A stretch of DNA of 64,000 nucleotides from Arcicella aquatica (GTDB lineage Bacteria > Bacteroidota > Bacteroidia > Cytophagales > Spirosomataceae), in the NCBI RefSeq assembly GCF_034928825.1, contig NZ_JAYFUL010000007.1, positions 127,548 through 191,547 of the forward strand. The letters run 5' to 3'. Shown here piece by piece: positions 51,515 to 60,756 of this stretch (positions within the stretch are counted from its first letter, which is position 1; every line of letters begins with the position of its first letter). The position numbers and the translations under genes were made by a program. The notes beneath the pieces are model-generated. The model was given only the letters and a program-made list of their open reading frames with translations, was not told the origin of the DNA and did no database searches.

Positions 51515-53770
51515 TTATTTCACTGATAATATTTTAAACTCTGTCCTCCTATTTTCCTGATATTGTTCTTCCGTACAAGGCACTCCGTCGATGCATTCAT
51601 TAATGGGTTGGTTTTCCCCGTACCCTTTAGCCACAAGGCGATTAGGGTCTATGCCGCTTTCAACCAAAAAATCGACAACAGCTTTGGCTCTTTTCTGTGA
51701 TAACTCCAAATTATAGGCCGCACTCGCCCTTGAATCCGTGTGTGAACGAATCTCAACTTTCATAGTAGGATATTTCTGGAGAATTGGCAAAAGCGTATTT
51801 TCTAATTCTTGGGCTGCATCAGCACGGATAAAATACTTATCAAGGTTATAATAAATATTATTTAGTTTGATAATATCTCCTTTGCCATACATTTCTTGTA
51901 CATGTTGGCGATTATCTATGTTCTTAATTACTTCGCTATTGGTAGCATAATTATCTTTTTCAACCGTTAACTTGTTTTCTGTTTCGGGTTTAACTTCAAA
52001 TTCATACCCTCCATCTTCACCCGTAATGACGGTTTGCTTAGTCTTGTCTTGCTGGTTTTCTAAGGTTACTTGCACACCAGCAATTGGCTTCTGATTTACT
52101 TCCGACTTCACAATACCTTTTAATACCGAAGTATTAGATTTTTCAAGATAAATAGCCAAGGTAGTATTCTGAGCAGTATTACTTCTGGTAGAGAACGTAA
52201 TTGAATTCATCTGGTAGCCTTCTTTAATCGCCTTGAACTCATACTCAGATAGCGATTGCAAGCAAATTGACATCGCTCCTTCTGCATTAGTCACTTTCAA
52301 TTCTTGGTTTTCTCCATTAATTACACTTCTAATGTCAACCTCCTCTAAAGGCGCTTTCGTCAAAGCATCATACACCATAATATTTAATGGATGGCACTCT
52401 CTTCTAAAACTATAAATATTGTCATCATGAATGCCCTTTTTACGGTTTGATGAAAAGTATCCTGAATTTCTAGCACCATCAGTAATCAAGCCGAAATCAT
52501 CTTTTTCAGAGTTTAAAGGAGCACCTACATTTACTACCGTTCCAACGAATGCACCATCTTTTCTTTCTGCATAAAAAATATCTAATCCGCCGAGCCCTTC
52601 ATGTCCATCTGAGGCAAAATATAGGTTATCGTTCTCATCGATATAGGGGAACATTTCATTTCCTTCTGTATTAATTTCCCGTCCTGCATTTACTGGCGTT
52701 CCCCATCTTCCATTGCTATAGTCAACTACATAAATATCTGTTCCGCCAAAACCACCTGGCATATCAGAAACAAAATATAGTTTGGTATTATCTACATTCA
52801 ATGCAGGATGCCCACACGAATACTCATTGCTATTAAAGGGCAACTCTTTTACATCGCTCCAATTTGTTCTGTTTAAATTGGCAATATATAATTTTAGTCC
52901 ATTCGTGCCACTTTTTGATTGCCTAGCCTTACCATTGTTATAGTTATTTCTTGTAAAAATAACCCGTTTCCAATCTTTAAAAAAACTCACTGGCCCTTCA
53001 TGGTATTTTGTATTGAGCACTCTGCTAAAATCTTCAATTTTGCTTAATGGTAGGTCTTGTGCAACTGCTTCATTATTACTGGTGCTTGACGACATTCCCC
53101 CTAACGATGTAGCACCCTGTAAGCCCAATTTGGGCGATAACAAAGCTGTATCGGTAGCAATGTATAAATTTAGAAAGGGCGTTTGGTTCCATCCAAAAAC
53201 ACGTTTTATTACCCCAGATTCGTCACGAGCCGAGCAAAAAACTAAACCTCCTTTGTAATACATCGGACTAAAGTCTGCTTGGCGAGAATTAATATTGAGG
53301 TATTCGATTTTATAGGAAGATGAATCTCGGTAAAACTGACTCATGTCCATGTATGAAATCGTAAAACGCTTTCCTCTTAAATCAGCTTTTTGTTTTTCGC
53401 CATACAATGAATAATATTTCTGTGATTCACGATATTTTTGATTGGATGCTAAGGCCTGAGCATAATACAGATAAATCTCACTCTCAACATCTGGATAATC
53501 TTTAATGATATTGAAATATACTCTTTCTGCATTTTTAGTATCTTGTATTTTCCGATAAGAAAAACCCAGTTTTCTTAATGCTTCTAAGGTGCTTTGAATG
53601 TCTTGGCTTTCACGTAAAAAATCTTCATACAAGCGAATAGCTTCAAGATAACTTAGCTTTTCAAATTGGTAATTGGCAGCCTTTAGTTTGGTTTGAGCAT
53701 AGACATCCCCAAATGTGCCAAGCAAAAACACACATAAAACTAGACCTATTTTATAGATTTGGGTTATCAT
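51515..53770 (-). CDS. OmpA-family protein with TPR, propeller and carboxypeptidase-regulatory domains (PorE-like)
   Basis: The 751-residue protein has a signal peptide (LLGTFGDVYAQ), TPR repeats (20-130; EALRKLGFSYRKIQDTKNAER), a PD40/WD40-like propeller (about 135-450; SCGHPALNVDNTKLYFVSDM, DIYVVDYSNGRWGTPVNAG, EMFPYIDENDNLYFASDG) and two carboxypeptidase-regulatory-like domains. A C-terminal OmpA peptidoglycan-binding domain follows (KVEIRSHTDSRASAAYNLELSQKRAKAVVDFL...GYGENQP). This order is that of PorE, part of the type IX secretion system, and related gliding proteins. It stands alone, with its own terminator. A secretion or envelope-anchoring role is inferred from architecture. Confidence 0.85.
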   Translation of the reverse strand: MITQIYKIGLVLCVFLLGTFGDVYAQTKLKAANYQFEKLSYLEAIRLYEDFLRESQDIQSTLEALRKLGFSYRKIQDTKNAERVYFNIIKDYPDVESEIYLYYAQALASNQKYRESQKYYSLYGEKQKADLRGKRFTISYMDMSQFYRDSSSYKIEYLNINSRQADFSPMYYKGGLVFCSARDESGVIKRVFGWNQTPFLNLYIATDTALLSPKLGLQGATSLGGMSSSTSNNEAVAQDLPLSKIEDFSRVLNTKYHEGPVSFFKDWKRVIFTRNNYNNGKARQSKSGTNGLKLYIANLNRTNWSDVKELPFNSNEYSCGHPALNVDNTKLYFVSDMPGGFGGTDIYVVDYSNGRWGTPVNAGREINTEGNEMFPYIDENDNLYFASDGHEGLGGLDIFYAERKDGAFVGTVVNVGAPLNSEKDDFGLITDGARNSGYFSSNRKKGIHDDNIYSFRRECHPLNIMVYDALTKAPLEEVDIRSVINGENQELKVTNAEGAMSICLQSLSEYEFKAIKEGYQMNSITFSTRSNTAQNTTLAIYLEKSNTSVLKGIVKSEVNQKPIAGVQVTLENQQDKTKQTVITGEDGGYEFEVKPETENKLTVEKDNYATNSEVIKNIDNRQHVQEMYGKGDIIKLNNIYYNLDKYFIRADAAQELENTLLPILQKYPTMKVEIRSHTDSRASAAYNLELSQKRAKAVVDFLVESGIDPNRLVAKGYGENQPINECIDGVPCTEEQYQENRRTEFKILSVK

Positions 53771-53896
53771 TATAGTAATGGTATACTACCTATAAATGTG
53801 TTGAATGATAATTGTTTAACAGTATTATTTATCTAAAATAACAAACAATATCTCAAAACTAGCACAAGATATTTAGGTTTTAAGATTAAAACCAAT

Positions 53897-53927
53897 AAAA
53901 AAGGTTTGGAAATTCATCCAAACCTTT
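53897..53927 (-). terminator. Intrinsic terminator of the GH105/NTF2-like unit
   Basis: On the minus strand AAAGGTTTGGA/TCCAAACCTTT forms a perfect 11-base stem (53900-53910 with 53917-53927) around a 6-base loop. The A tract at 53897-53900 is the minus-strand T run. It lies 31 bases past the stop at 53958. Confidence 0.8.
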
Positions 53928-53957
53928 ACTTTCACTAGGTAAATGATATTTTGAAGT

Positions 53958-54386
53958 TTAGATTTTAACGGCTTGTCTAGCAATTAATTTCCATTCTTTT
54001 TTAGTTTTTTGAAAAACAAGCAAAATACCTAATTTCACCGTTGCTGGTACATTACGATTATTCGTTTCAGCGTATAACTTATGGCGAACAATGGCAGTAT
54101 TACCAATAATTTTGATTGTTTGTTCTGTCAAATTCATTGTTTTGAAATCAGAATCGCCGTTCATCAAGGTCTCAATTAAATGAGCCTTTCCTTCCAAGCT
54201 TCCGCCCGAATGTCCGTAACTCAAATCATCATCCAATATTTTTTCTAGTGTTGCTTTGTCTGCATCCACTACAGCTTTTCTAAATGTCTCGACGGCAGCA
54301 GCTACTTTTGCTTCATCATCTGTTTGTGCTTGGCTCATGGTTATCGTTCCTAATAAGATGGTACTTAATATTAATAGCGTTTTCAT
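53958..54386 (-). CDS. NTF2/SnoaL-like (DUF4440) secreted protein
   Basis: The 142-residue protein has a signal peptide (MKTLLILSTILLGTITMSQA) and a DUF4440-like NTF2 fold: AAVETFRKAVVDADKATLEKILDDDLSYGHSGG, ETLMNGDSDFKTMNL and IKIIGNTAIVRHKLYAETNN. Such proteins bind small ligands or are isomerase-like enzymes. The ATG at 54386 was chosen because it opens a proper signal peptide; a longer frame from 54416 adds ten unlikely residues. It follows the GH105 gene, 33 bases away from this start, and is co-transcribed with it; the terminator follows. A role in sugar side-chain handling is guesswork. Confidence 0.8.
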   Translation of the reverse strand: MKTLLILSTILLGTITMSQAQTDDEAKVAAAVETFRKAVVDADKATLEKILDDDLSYGHSGGSLEGKAHLIETLMNGDSDFKTMNLTEQTIKIIGNTAIVRHKLYAETNNRNVPATVKLGILLVFQKTKKEWKLIARQAVKI

Positions 54387-54419
54387 TATGTTAAAATTTA
54401 TTGTACGAATACACATTAT

Positions 54420-56387
54420 TTATTTTTTACTCTGTGTTTTAGTATTGCCTTTTTGCAACAACCAAACTGATAAGTTTTTAGCTGCTTTGAAATTTTCAAA
54501 TTCCATTGGCAAACGTTTTCCGTTTAAGTATTCATTGTAAATCCAAGGGTCACCAATGGCAAATACTGTTCCTTTGCCTACTTTGGCTACTGCTATGATA
54601 ACGTCGTTACCTTCACTAATAGTAGCTTTTGCTGGTGCTTTTACCGATAAAACAGATAATTCTTTTACGAATACTTTACTAACATCTTTAAAAATAGGGT
54701 GATTAGCAGGTATTGTTACACGTCCTTGTTCATACACATTATTTTTCACCATATTGATACTTTTGTTAGTAAACTGAATACCGAACTTAGCAGCCAGTTT
54801 ATTGAAATGTGGCAATTCAACATTAGCAGAATCATTAGCCATCAATACTAAAGTACCCCCAGCTTTTACCCAGTTTTCAATCGCTGTAATATCCTGTGCT
54901 TCTACAAAATTAGGGTTTGGTGTTTCCTTTTTAGTATCAGGGTCAACAATGATATAAACATCTAAATCTTTTAAATTTTCGGCTCTTGGTGCAGTCGAAA
55001 CTGTACGTAATTCAGCACCATAATTTTCAAAAATACTTCCCCATAAGGTAAAGCCAGAATCTTTACCATCATACCATGTATAATGATATGGCTCAGTAAT
55101 GCCTTCACGAGTAGTACGCATTTCGTGGTTGAAATAATTATCTAACCCTACTTTTTTACCTGCACCTACCCCTAAATCTTCAGCAATTTCCATTTCAACG
55201 CTTGCCATGATGAATGGAGCCATACCTTTTAAGTCATCACGACGGATAGGCTCTTTAAGGTAATATTCATAGCTACCGTCACGGTATGGATTTCCGCCTA
55301 AGCCACTTACCAATACTACTTTTTCGAGATGATTGATGCCATTGCTTTCTGTAGAAATAAAGTTTCTTAAAATTCCATCATATCCTTTTTTAGCATTTTG
55401 ATAATAAGCCTTATCGATATATCCCATTCTAGCACCTTTTGCCAATCCATAAACCATCATTGAAGAACCTGATGCTTCAAGATAATTGCCTTTACCATTG
55501 ATTTTATCCACAACTTGATACCAACAACCTTCTTTCGGGTCTTGATATTTCACGATAGCAGCCGCTAGTCTTTGATAAATTGCGATTAGCTCCTTACGTT
55601 TTGGATGGTCTTTTGGGAAAGTATCCAACACATCTGCTAAAGCCATGATGTACCAACCGATTGAACGTCCCCAGAAGTTTGGAGAAACACCAGTAGTTTT
55701 ATCTGCCCATTTTTGTTCGCGACTTTCGTCATAACCATGGTATAACAAACCTGTTTTAGGGTCACGGGCATTTTTTTCCATCCAAATAAATTGGTTGGCG
55801 ATATCATCAAAATTCTGTGGCTGATTAAAAGCTTTGCTATATTCTGCATAGAAAGGCTCTACCATATACAAACCATCTAACCACATTTGATTTGGATAAA
55901 TTTGTTTGTGCCAAAAACCTCCTTCTTTAGTGCGTGGTTGTTCAGATAACTGTTTTCTAAGTAAATCGGCAGCTAATTTGAATTTTTCTTTCCCCGACTC
56001 ACGGTAAAGCATTACTAAAGAACGACCACCAGTAATATTATCAGAATTGAAGTTATCGTATCGGTATGTCTTGATTTCACCTTTATCGTTTACATAAGCA
56101 TCCATGTTGTTCAAGATAAAACGATAATATTTAGCGTCGCCAGTACGATACCATACTCTTTCAATGGCTTTCAAAAGAATAGCTTGTTCATAGTCCCAAC
56201 GAGCGCGCTTTCCCTCTTCTTTGTACGTAATAGAGTCTTTGTGAACATCTAGCATAATATCTGCCATCCTCGTAGACCATTTCGTTTGTGCAAACGAAGT
56301 ATTCATCGAAAAGAAAAGGCAAATTCCAGCAAGAATTATACTACACTTGCTAACAATAGGAATGGTAAAAAAAAGTTTTCTTTGCAT
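54420..56387 (-). CDS. GH105 unsaturated rhamnogalacturonyl hydrolase with C-terminal DUF4350-like domain
   Basis: The 655-residue protein has a signal peptide (cut after SFAQ, about residue 34). An alpha/alpha-barrel GH105 domain follows, with ARWDYEQAILLKAIERVWY (62-80), YRYDNFNSDNITGGRSLVMLY, FWHKQIYPNQMWLDGLYMVEPF (D171) and GRSIGWYIMALADVL. Enzymes of this family hydrate the unsaturated uronic acid released by rhamnogalacturonan or pectin lyases. The C-terminal part (about 440-640; DVYIIVDPDTKKETPNPNF, IENWVKAGGTLVLMAND) is a DUF4350-like domain that is often fused to GH105 in Bacteroidota. It neighbours an MFS transporter of hexuronate type and a LacI regulator, matching a pectin-derived disaccharide pathway. 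Confidence 0.9.
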   Translation of the reverse strand: MQRKLFFTIPIVSKCSIILAGICLFFSMNTSFAQTKWSTRMADIMLDVHKDSITYKEEGKRARWDYEQAILLKAIERVWYRTGDAKYYRFILNNMDAYVNDKGEIKTYRYDNFNSDNITGGRSLVMLYRESGKEKFKLAADLLRKQLSEQPRTKEGGFWHKQIYPNQMWLDGLYMVEPFYAEYSKAFNQPQNFDDIANQFIWMEKNARDPKTGLLYHGYDESREQKWADKTTGVSPNFWGRSIGWYIMALADVLDTFPKDHPKRKELIAIYQRLAAAIVKYQDPKEGCWYQVVDKINGKGNYLEASGSSMMVYGLAKGARMGYIDKAYYQNAKKGYDGILRNFISTESNGINHLEKVVLVSGLGGNPYRDGSYEYYLKEPIRRDDLKGMAPFIMASVEMEIAEDLGVGAGKKVGLDNYFNHEMRTTREGITEPYHYTWYDGKDSGFTLWGSIFENYGAELRTVSTAPRAENLKDLDVYIIVDPDTKKETPNPNFVEAQDITAIENWVKAGGTLVLMANDSANVELPHFNKLAAKFGIQFTNKSINMVKNNVYEQGRVTIPANHPIFKDVSKVFVKELSVLSVKAPAKATISEGNDVIIAVAKVGKGTVFAIGDPWIYNEYLNGKRLPMEFENFKAAKNLSVWLLQKGNTKTQSKK

Positions 56388-56624
56388 TTTTTGTTAAATA
56401 ATTATTTGTTGTGAGCTGTAAGCAATGAGTTGTGAGTGATGAATTGTGAGTTTAAAATTGTCCTTGCCTAAGTAAGTTGTCATCAAACGGTAACAATTGA
56501 TTAGGAAAATCAAACATTAATATTCAATACTTTAATTGATACAACAACATCGTTTATTTTATATTAAGTAATGAACCTAAACGACATCCGTGTAGAATAA
56601 TTTAGTGATAATCAAACAATTAAT

Positions 56625-56655
56625 CGCTAAATCACTCATTCACTAAATCACTCAA
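56625..56655 (-). repeat. Short AGTGAGTT-like repeat cluster
   Basis: On the minus strand GAGTGATTTAGTGAATGAGT resembles the 31142-31287 units. A looser plus-strand version (GTGAGC, ATGAGTTGTGAGTGATGA) lies near 56410-56445. The 280-base gap (56388-56667) otherwise holds nothing recognisable. Confidence 0.4.
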
Positions 56656-56667
56656 TTCCTCTATTAC

Positions 56668-57948
56668 TTAAATCTCTACTTGAGCATTGCGTGGAGCAAA
56701 AAGATGCATAATTCCCCAAGCTAAAATATATGCACTTCCACATAATAAAAAGATGATATTATACCCTGCATTGATATCACCGGAGGCTTTATAAGTATCC
56801 AGTAATGAACCAACTACAAAAGGGAAAATCATTCCTCCTACAGAGCCAGCCATCCCACCAATACCGATGACAGAACTAATTGCTTTTTTAGGAAACATAT
56901 CAGATGCTACGGTGTAAATATTAGCACTCCAAGCTTGGTGAGCCGCCGCCGCAATACTGATTAATGCTACAGCTTCCCAGATGTTAGTGGCATAACGGGC
57001 AGCCATAATTGGTACCACACAAATAGCAAAAATAAACATCGATACTTTTCTGGCTTTGGGAATTTCCCAACCTTTTTTGATAAAGTATCCTGACAAATAT
57101 CCTCCACCAATACTTCCGATGGTAGTAGCTGTATAAACCAAAATCAAAGGCAAGCTTGGTTTTTTCAAATCTAAATTAAACCTCGTTGAAAAATATGACG
57201 GCAACCAAAATAGGAAAAACCACCAAATAGGGTCTGTCAACATTTTTCCAAAAACAAAAGCATAGGTTTGTCTAATGCCAAAAAGCTTTATCCAAGTAAC
57301 AGGCTTTTCATTAGCATTCACGGGTTCAGCATCACTATGAATGTGATCATATTCAGGTTTCTCTAATTTTTTATGCCTCGATGGAACCTCATAATAAATT
57401 ATCCAGAAGATTAACCAAACAAAGCCTATTCCACCTGTAATGATAAAAGCCATTTCCCAACCATAAGAACCCAAAATCCAAGGTACCATAATAGGTGCTA
57501 CTACTGCACCAATGTTAGCTCCTGAGTTAAAGATACCCGTTGCCAAAGCTCTTTCTTTTTTAGGAAACCATTCAGCCGTTGCCTTAATGGCTGCTGGAAA
57601 GTTGCCCGCCTCCCCTAAACCAAGCGCTGCTCTAGCTAAGCCAAACCCGAAAGTACTTTTTGCAAACGCATGAGCAATGGCAGCAAGACTCCACATAATC
57701 ACAGAAATTGTATAGCCCAGTTTTGTACCTATCTTATCAATAATACCACCAAAAGCCATTAAACTCAGTGCATAAGCGGCCTGAAAAGCTATTACTATTC
57801 TACTATAATCTGTTTCTGTCCAGCTAAATTGTTTTTCTAAAGTTGGTTTCAAAAGACCTATCACTTGTCGGTCTAAATAGTTGATGGTTGTAGCAAAAAA
57901 AAGTAGCGCAACTATTTGCCAACGGTACTTACCAATTGTCTTGTTCAT
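56668..57948 (-). CDS. MFS transporter, ACS/hexuronate type
   Basis: The 426-residue inner-membrane protein has twelve hydrophobic segments and the anion:cation symporter subfamily pattern: WQIVALLFFATTINYLDRQV at the N-terminus, an RAALGLGEAGNFPAAIKATAEWFPKKERALATGIFNSGANIGAVVAP stretch, SAVIG-like GIGGMAGSVGGMIFPFVVG. Members such as ExuT and related proteins import galacturonate or glucuronate with protons. The neighbouring GH105 gene and the divergent LacI regulator fit this role. A 357-base region with a possible divergent promoter separates it from the LacI gene. Confidence 0.9.
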   Translation of the reverse strand: MNKTIGKYRWQIVALLFFATTINYLDRQVIGLLKPTLEKQFSWTETDYSRIVIAFQAAYALSLMAFGGIIDKIGTKLGYTISVIMWSLAAIAHAFAKSTFGFGLARAALGLGEAGNFPAAIKATAEWFPKKERALATGIFNSGANIGAVVAPIMVPWILGSYGWEMAFIITGGIGFVWLIFWIIYYEVPSRHKKLEKPEYDHIHSDAEPVNANEKPVTWIKLFGIRQTYAFVFGKMLTDPIWWFFLFWLPSYFSTRFNLDLKKPSLPLILVYTATTIGSIGGGYLSGYFIKKGWEIPKARKVSMFIFAICVVPIMAARYATNIWEAVALISIAAAAHQAWSANIYTVASDMFPKKAISSVIGIGGMAGSVGGMIFPFVVGSLLDTYKASGDINAGYNIIFLLCGSAYILAWGIMHLFAPRNAQVEI

Positions 57949-58437
57949 TTTTTTGGGGTTAGACTATAACATTTAAGCAATTAATATTTCATCTCTATCT
58001 AAAAATGAACATTAATCATACTTCACTAAAAGGGAAAAACACTTATTTTTTACTTGATTTATAAAAAATGATTCCAGATTAATGAGTAATTATACAGTAT
58101 TTAAGCCTTATTCTTTTAATAGAAATTATTGAAAAATATTTTCCCCCAAAAAAGCGTTTTAGTAAACTAGTATAACTAGATTATTTCAAGAAATGGCATT
58201 TTGTTCTATTGTCTGTTCTGAACAAAGGTTTAGATAAACATATCTCTTAAAGTAGAAGGATACAAACATTTTATTGAATATTTTTCGTAAATCTTTTCGG
58301 GAACGTTGCCATTCATACAAAATTTAAATTTCTATATTTGTAGGATAACATATTTAGCTAAAAATTGTCATCTCAACATAGAAAAAACGGCACGAGAAAA
58401 GGAATCAAAAATTTGTACAATTCAAAGAAATAACATT
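57949..58437. other. Divergent intergenic region, MFS / LacI regulator
   Basis: A 489-base AT-rich stretch up to the chosen start of the LacI gene. It holds the -7 box at 58333-58340 and a GTTC...GAAC inverted pair around 58200-58226 (TTTGTTC / GAACAAA), which could be part of an operator. No coding frame was seen. Confidence 0.45.
58333..58340 (+). promoter_or_regulatory. Candidate promoter for the LacI regulator
   Basis: TATATTTG matches the -7 consensus, with a TTG at 58306-58308, 24 bases before it (slightly long for a -33 element). The 5' leader would be about 95 bases to the TTG start at 58438. The upper reading frame, which starts at this same upstream TTG, would then not be translated. 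Confidence 0.5.
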
Positions 58438-59472
58438 TTGGAACATATTACCATTAAAGATATTGCTAAGGCCTTGAGCCTCTCGACTTCAACCGTTTCG
58501 AGAGCATTAAGAGGGAGTCATGAGATTAATCCAGAAACCAAACGCTTGGTGATGGAATATGCCGAAAAGTTTAATTATCAGCCCAATCCAATTGCCTTAA
58601 GTTTAAAAGAAAACAAGAGCAGATCTATCGGTGTAATAGTCCCTGAAATTGATAATCCTTTCTTTTCACAGGCCATTAATGGCATTGAAGATATTGCTTA
58701 TAACAAAGGTTATCAGGTAGTTATCTTTCAAAGTCATGAGTCATACGAAAGAGAAGTAATTAATACACAGCATATTACATCAAGACGGGTAGATGGTTTA
58801 TTGATTTCATTGTCGGGACAAACGACTAACGTAGAGCATTTGAAAAACTTGCATGACAAAGGTTTACCCATCGTTTTATTCGACCGTATTTCGGATGAAA
58901 TAGATACACATAAAGTGATTTCAGATAATTTTGAAGGCTCGTTTACAGGCACCGAACATTTAATCAAGACGGGAAGAAAAAGAATTGCCCATATTGCGGC
59001 TTCGCCACATTTATCAATTTCCAAAGAGAGAGTAAAAGGTTATTTAGCAGCCTTGGCAAAATATAATATTCCTGTAGATGAATCTTTGTTGAAGTATTGT
59101 AATTATGGTTTACAAGATATTGAGTTTGTAATAGACCAACTTTTTACCAACGACAATCCGCCAGATGCCATCTTTACGGCGAGTGATAGGCTGGCATTAG
59201 GTTGTTTGAGTACCCTGCAAAAAAGAGGAATTAAGATTCCCGAGGAGGTAGCTTTGATAGGTTTTACTAATTTAAAAGTGGCTTCTCTCCTAGCGCCATC
59301 ACTAAGCACCATTGTACAACCAGCTTTAGAGATGGGTAAACGTTCGGCTGAATTATTGTTTGAGCTAATAGAAAATACATCTAAACTACCCAAAAAGTAT
59401 CAAACGTTTAAATTATATACAGAATTGATTATCAGGAATTCTTCTGAGAATAAGGTTCTGATTGATTTATAA
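58438..59472 (+). CDS. LacI-family transcriptional regulator, TTG start
   Basis: The 344-residue protein has the LacI helix-turn-helix and hinge (ITIKDIAKALSLSTSTVSRALRGSHEINPETKRLVMEYAEKFNYQPNPIALSLK) and a periplasmic-binding-type ligand domain (SIGVIVPEIDNPFFSQAINGIEDIAY, DGLLISLSGQT, VLFDRISDEIDTHKVISDNFEGSFTGTEHLI, DAIFTASDRLALGCL). The start was placed at TTG 58438 because it gives the family's usual short N-terminus; the frame is open 44 codons further upstream. It is divergent from the MFS transporter and probably represses the pectin-disaccharide genes until a sugar inducer binds. Confidence 0.9.
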   Translation: MEHITIKDIAKALSLSTSTVSRALRGSHEINPETKRLVMEYAEKFNYQPNPIALSLKENKSRSIGVIVPEIDNPFFSQAINGIEDIAYNKGYQVVIFQSHESYEREVINTQHITSRRVDGLLISLSGQTTNVEHLKNLHDKGLPIVLFDRISDEIDTHKVISDNFEGSFTGTEHLIKTGRKRIAHIAASPHLSISKERVKGYLAALAKYNIPVDESLLKYCNYGLQDIEFVIDQLFTNDNPPDAIFTASDRLALGCLSTLQKRGIKIPEEVALIGFTNLKVASLLAPSLSTIVQPALEMGKRSAELLFELIENTSKLPKKYQTFKLYTELIIRNSSENKVLIDL

Positions 59473-59603
59473 GTAGTGATTAGTAAATGATCTGCCGTTG
59501 CGGTAGTATTTCAATTTACTAGTTATCAGTTATTTACGTCAAATGAAAACGTTGCTTAAATTGTATTGATTACTTAAGAATCTTTTAACAAGTTATGTTC
59601 AAT

Positions 59604-60578
59604 TTATTTAGTCCTTTCAATGGTAAATTGAACCAATCCAGCCAATGATTTTCGGTAGATAGAATCAGGGAAGGTAGAAAGAATATTCTGTGCTTCCTCC
59701 ACGATGTTTTTCATCACTTTAGTGGCATATTCTAAGCCTCCAGATTGTTTTACGAATGAGATGACCTCTGCTACCTTTTTAGGGTTATCAGACTCGTTCT
59801 TGATGATATTAATGATATTACGCTTGGTACTCCAATTGGCTTTGTTTAGAGCATAAATCAAGGGCAATGTCATTTTCTTTTCTTTAATGTCAATCCCTAA
59901 AGGTTTACCGATTTCAGCATCACCATAATCAAACAAATCGTCTTTGATTTGAAAGGCAATACCTACCTTCTCACCAAAAGAATGTGCTTTGGCAACAGTT
60001 TCTTCATCTGCCCCTACCGAACTAGCACCAGCGGCACAACAAGCAGCAATAAGGGTTGCCGTTTTTTGACGGATGATTTCAAAGTAAACGTCTTCGGTAA
60101 TATCCAGTCGGCGAGCTTTTTCAATCTGTAATAATTCTCCTTCGGTAATTTCTTGGAAAGCCGTAGAAATGATTTTCAGGTTTTCAAAATCGTTATGTTG
60201 AACCGACAATAAAAGTCCTCTGGTTAATAAATAATCACCTACCAAAACGGCAATTTTATTTTTCCAAAGTGCATTTACCGAGAAGAATCCACGGCGGTAA
60301 TTAGAATCATCCACCACATCATCATGAACCAACGATGCCGTATGTAATAATTCAATTAAAGCAGCACCACGATAGGTTTTTTCAGTGATTTCTCCACAAA
60401 TTCCAGCTGATAAAAACACAAACATCGGGCGTAATTGCTTGCCTTTGCGTTGTACGATATAATTCATAATCGTATCCAACAGCATAACCTTCGTTTTCAT
60501 AAACTCCTTAAATTTTCCTTCGAAAGCATTCATTTCAGTAAGGATAGGAGCCTGTATTTCTTTGATAGATAAATTCAT
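59604..60578 (-). CDS. ispB: Polyprenyl diphosphate synthase (octaprenyl/heptaprenyl type)
   Basis: The 324-residue protein has both aspartate-rich motifs: HDDVVDDSNYRRG (first, about residues 89-101) and FQIKDDLFDYGD (second). It also has KGKQLRPMFVFLSAG for substrate binding and GKPLGIDIKEKKMTLPLIYAL after the second motif. It adds isopentenyl units to farnesyl diphosphate for the side chain of menaquinone. The length and motifs fit the long-chain E-type enzymes. It is divergent from the patatin-like gene. The product chain length cannot be read from sequence; the symbol is tentative. Confidence 0.88.
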   Translation of the reverse strand: MNLSIKEIQAPILTEMNAFEGKFKEFMKTKVMLLDTIMNYIVQRKGKQLRPMFVFLSAGICGEITEKTYRGAALIELLHTASLVHDDVVDDSNYRRGFFSVNALWKNKIAVLVGDYLLTRGLLLSVQHNDFENLKIISTAFQEITEGELLQIEKARRLDITEDVYFEIIRQKTATLIAACCAAGASSVGADEETVAKAHSFGEKVGIAFQIKDDLFDYGDAEIGKPLGIDIKEKKMTLPLIYALNKANWSTKRNIINIIKNESDNPKKVAEVISFVKQSGGLEYATKVMKNIVEEAQNILSTFPDSIYRKSLAGLVQFTIERTK

Positions 60579-60756
60579 GATATTTTTAAATGGCTTGCAA
60601 ATTACGCTTTTCTCTAAAAAAATGTATATTGCCTTAATTAATAACCTAAATTTATTTTTTTAGTTCGTTATTCAATGAATCGTTTGTTTTGCTAAATTGT
60701 TCATTCATAAGTGCATACCAAACCTTGACTGGAGTATTAAAAATCAATATTTAATT

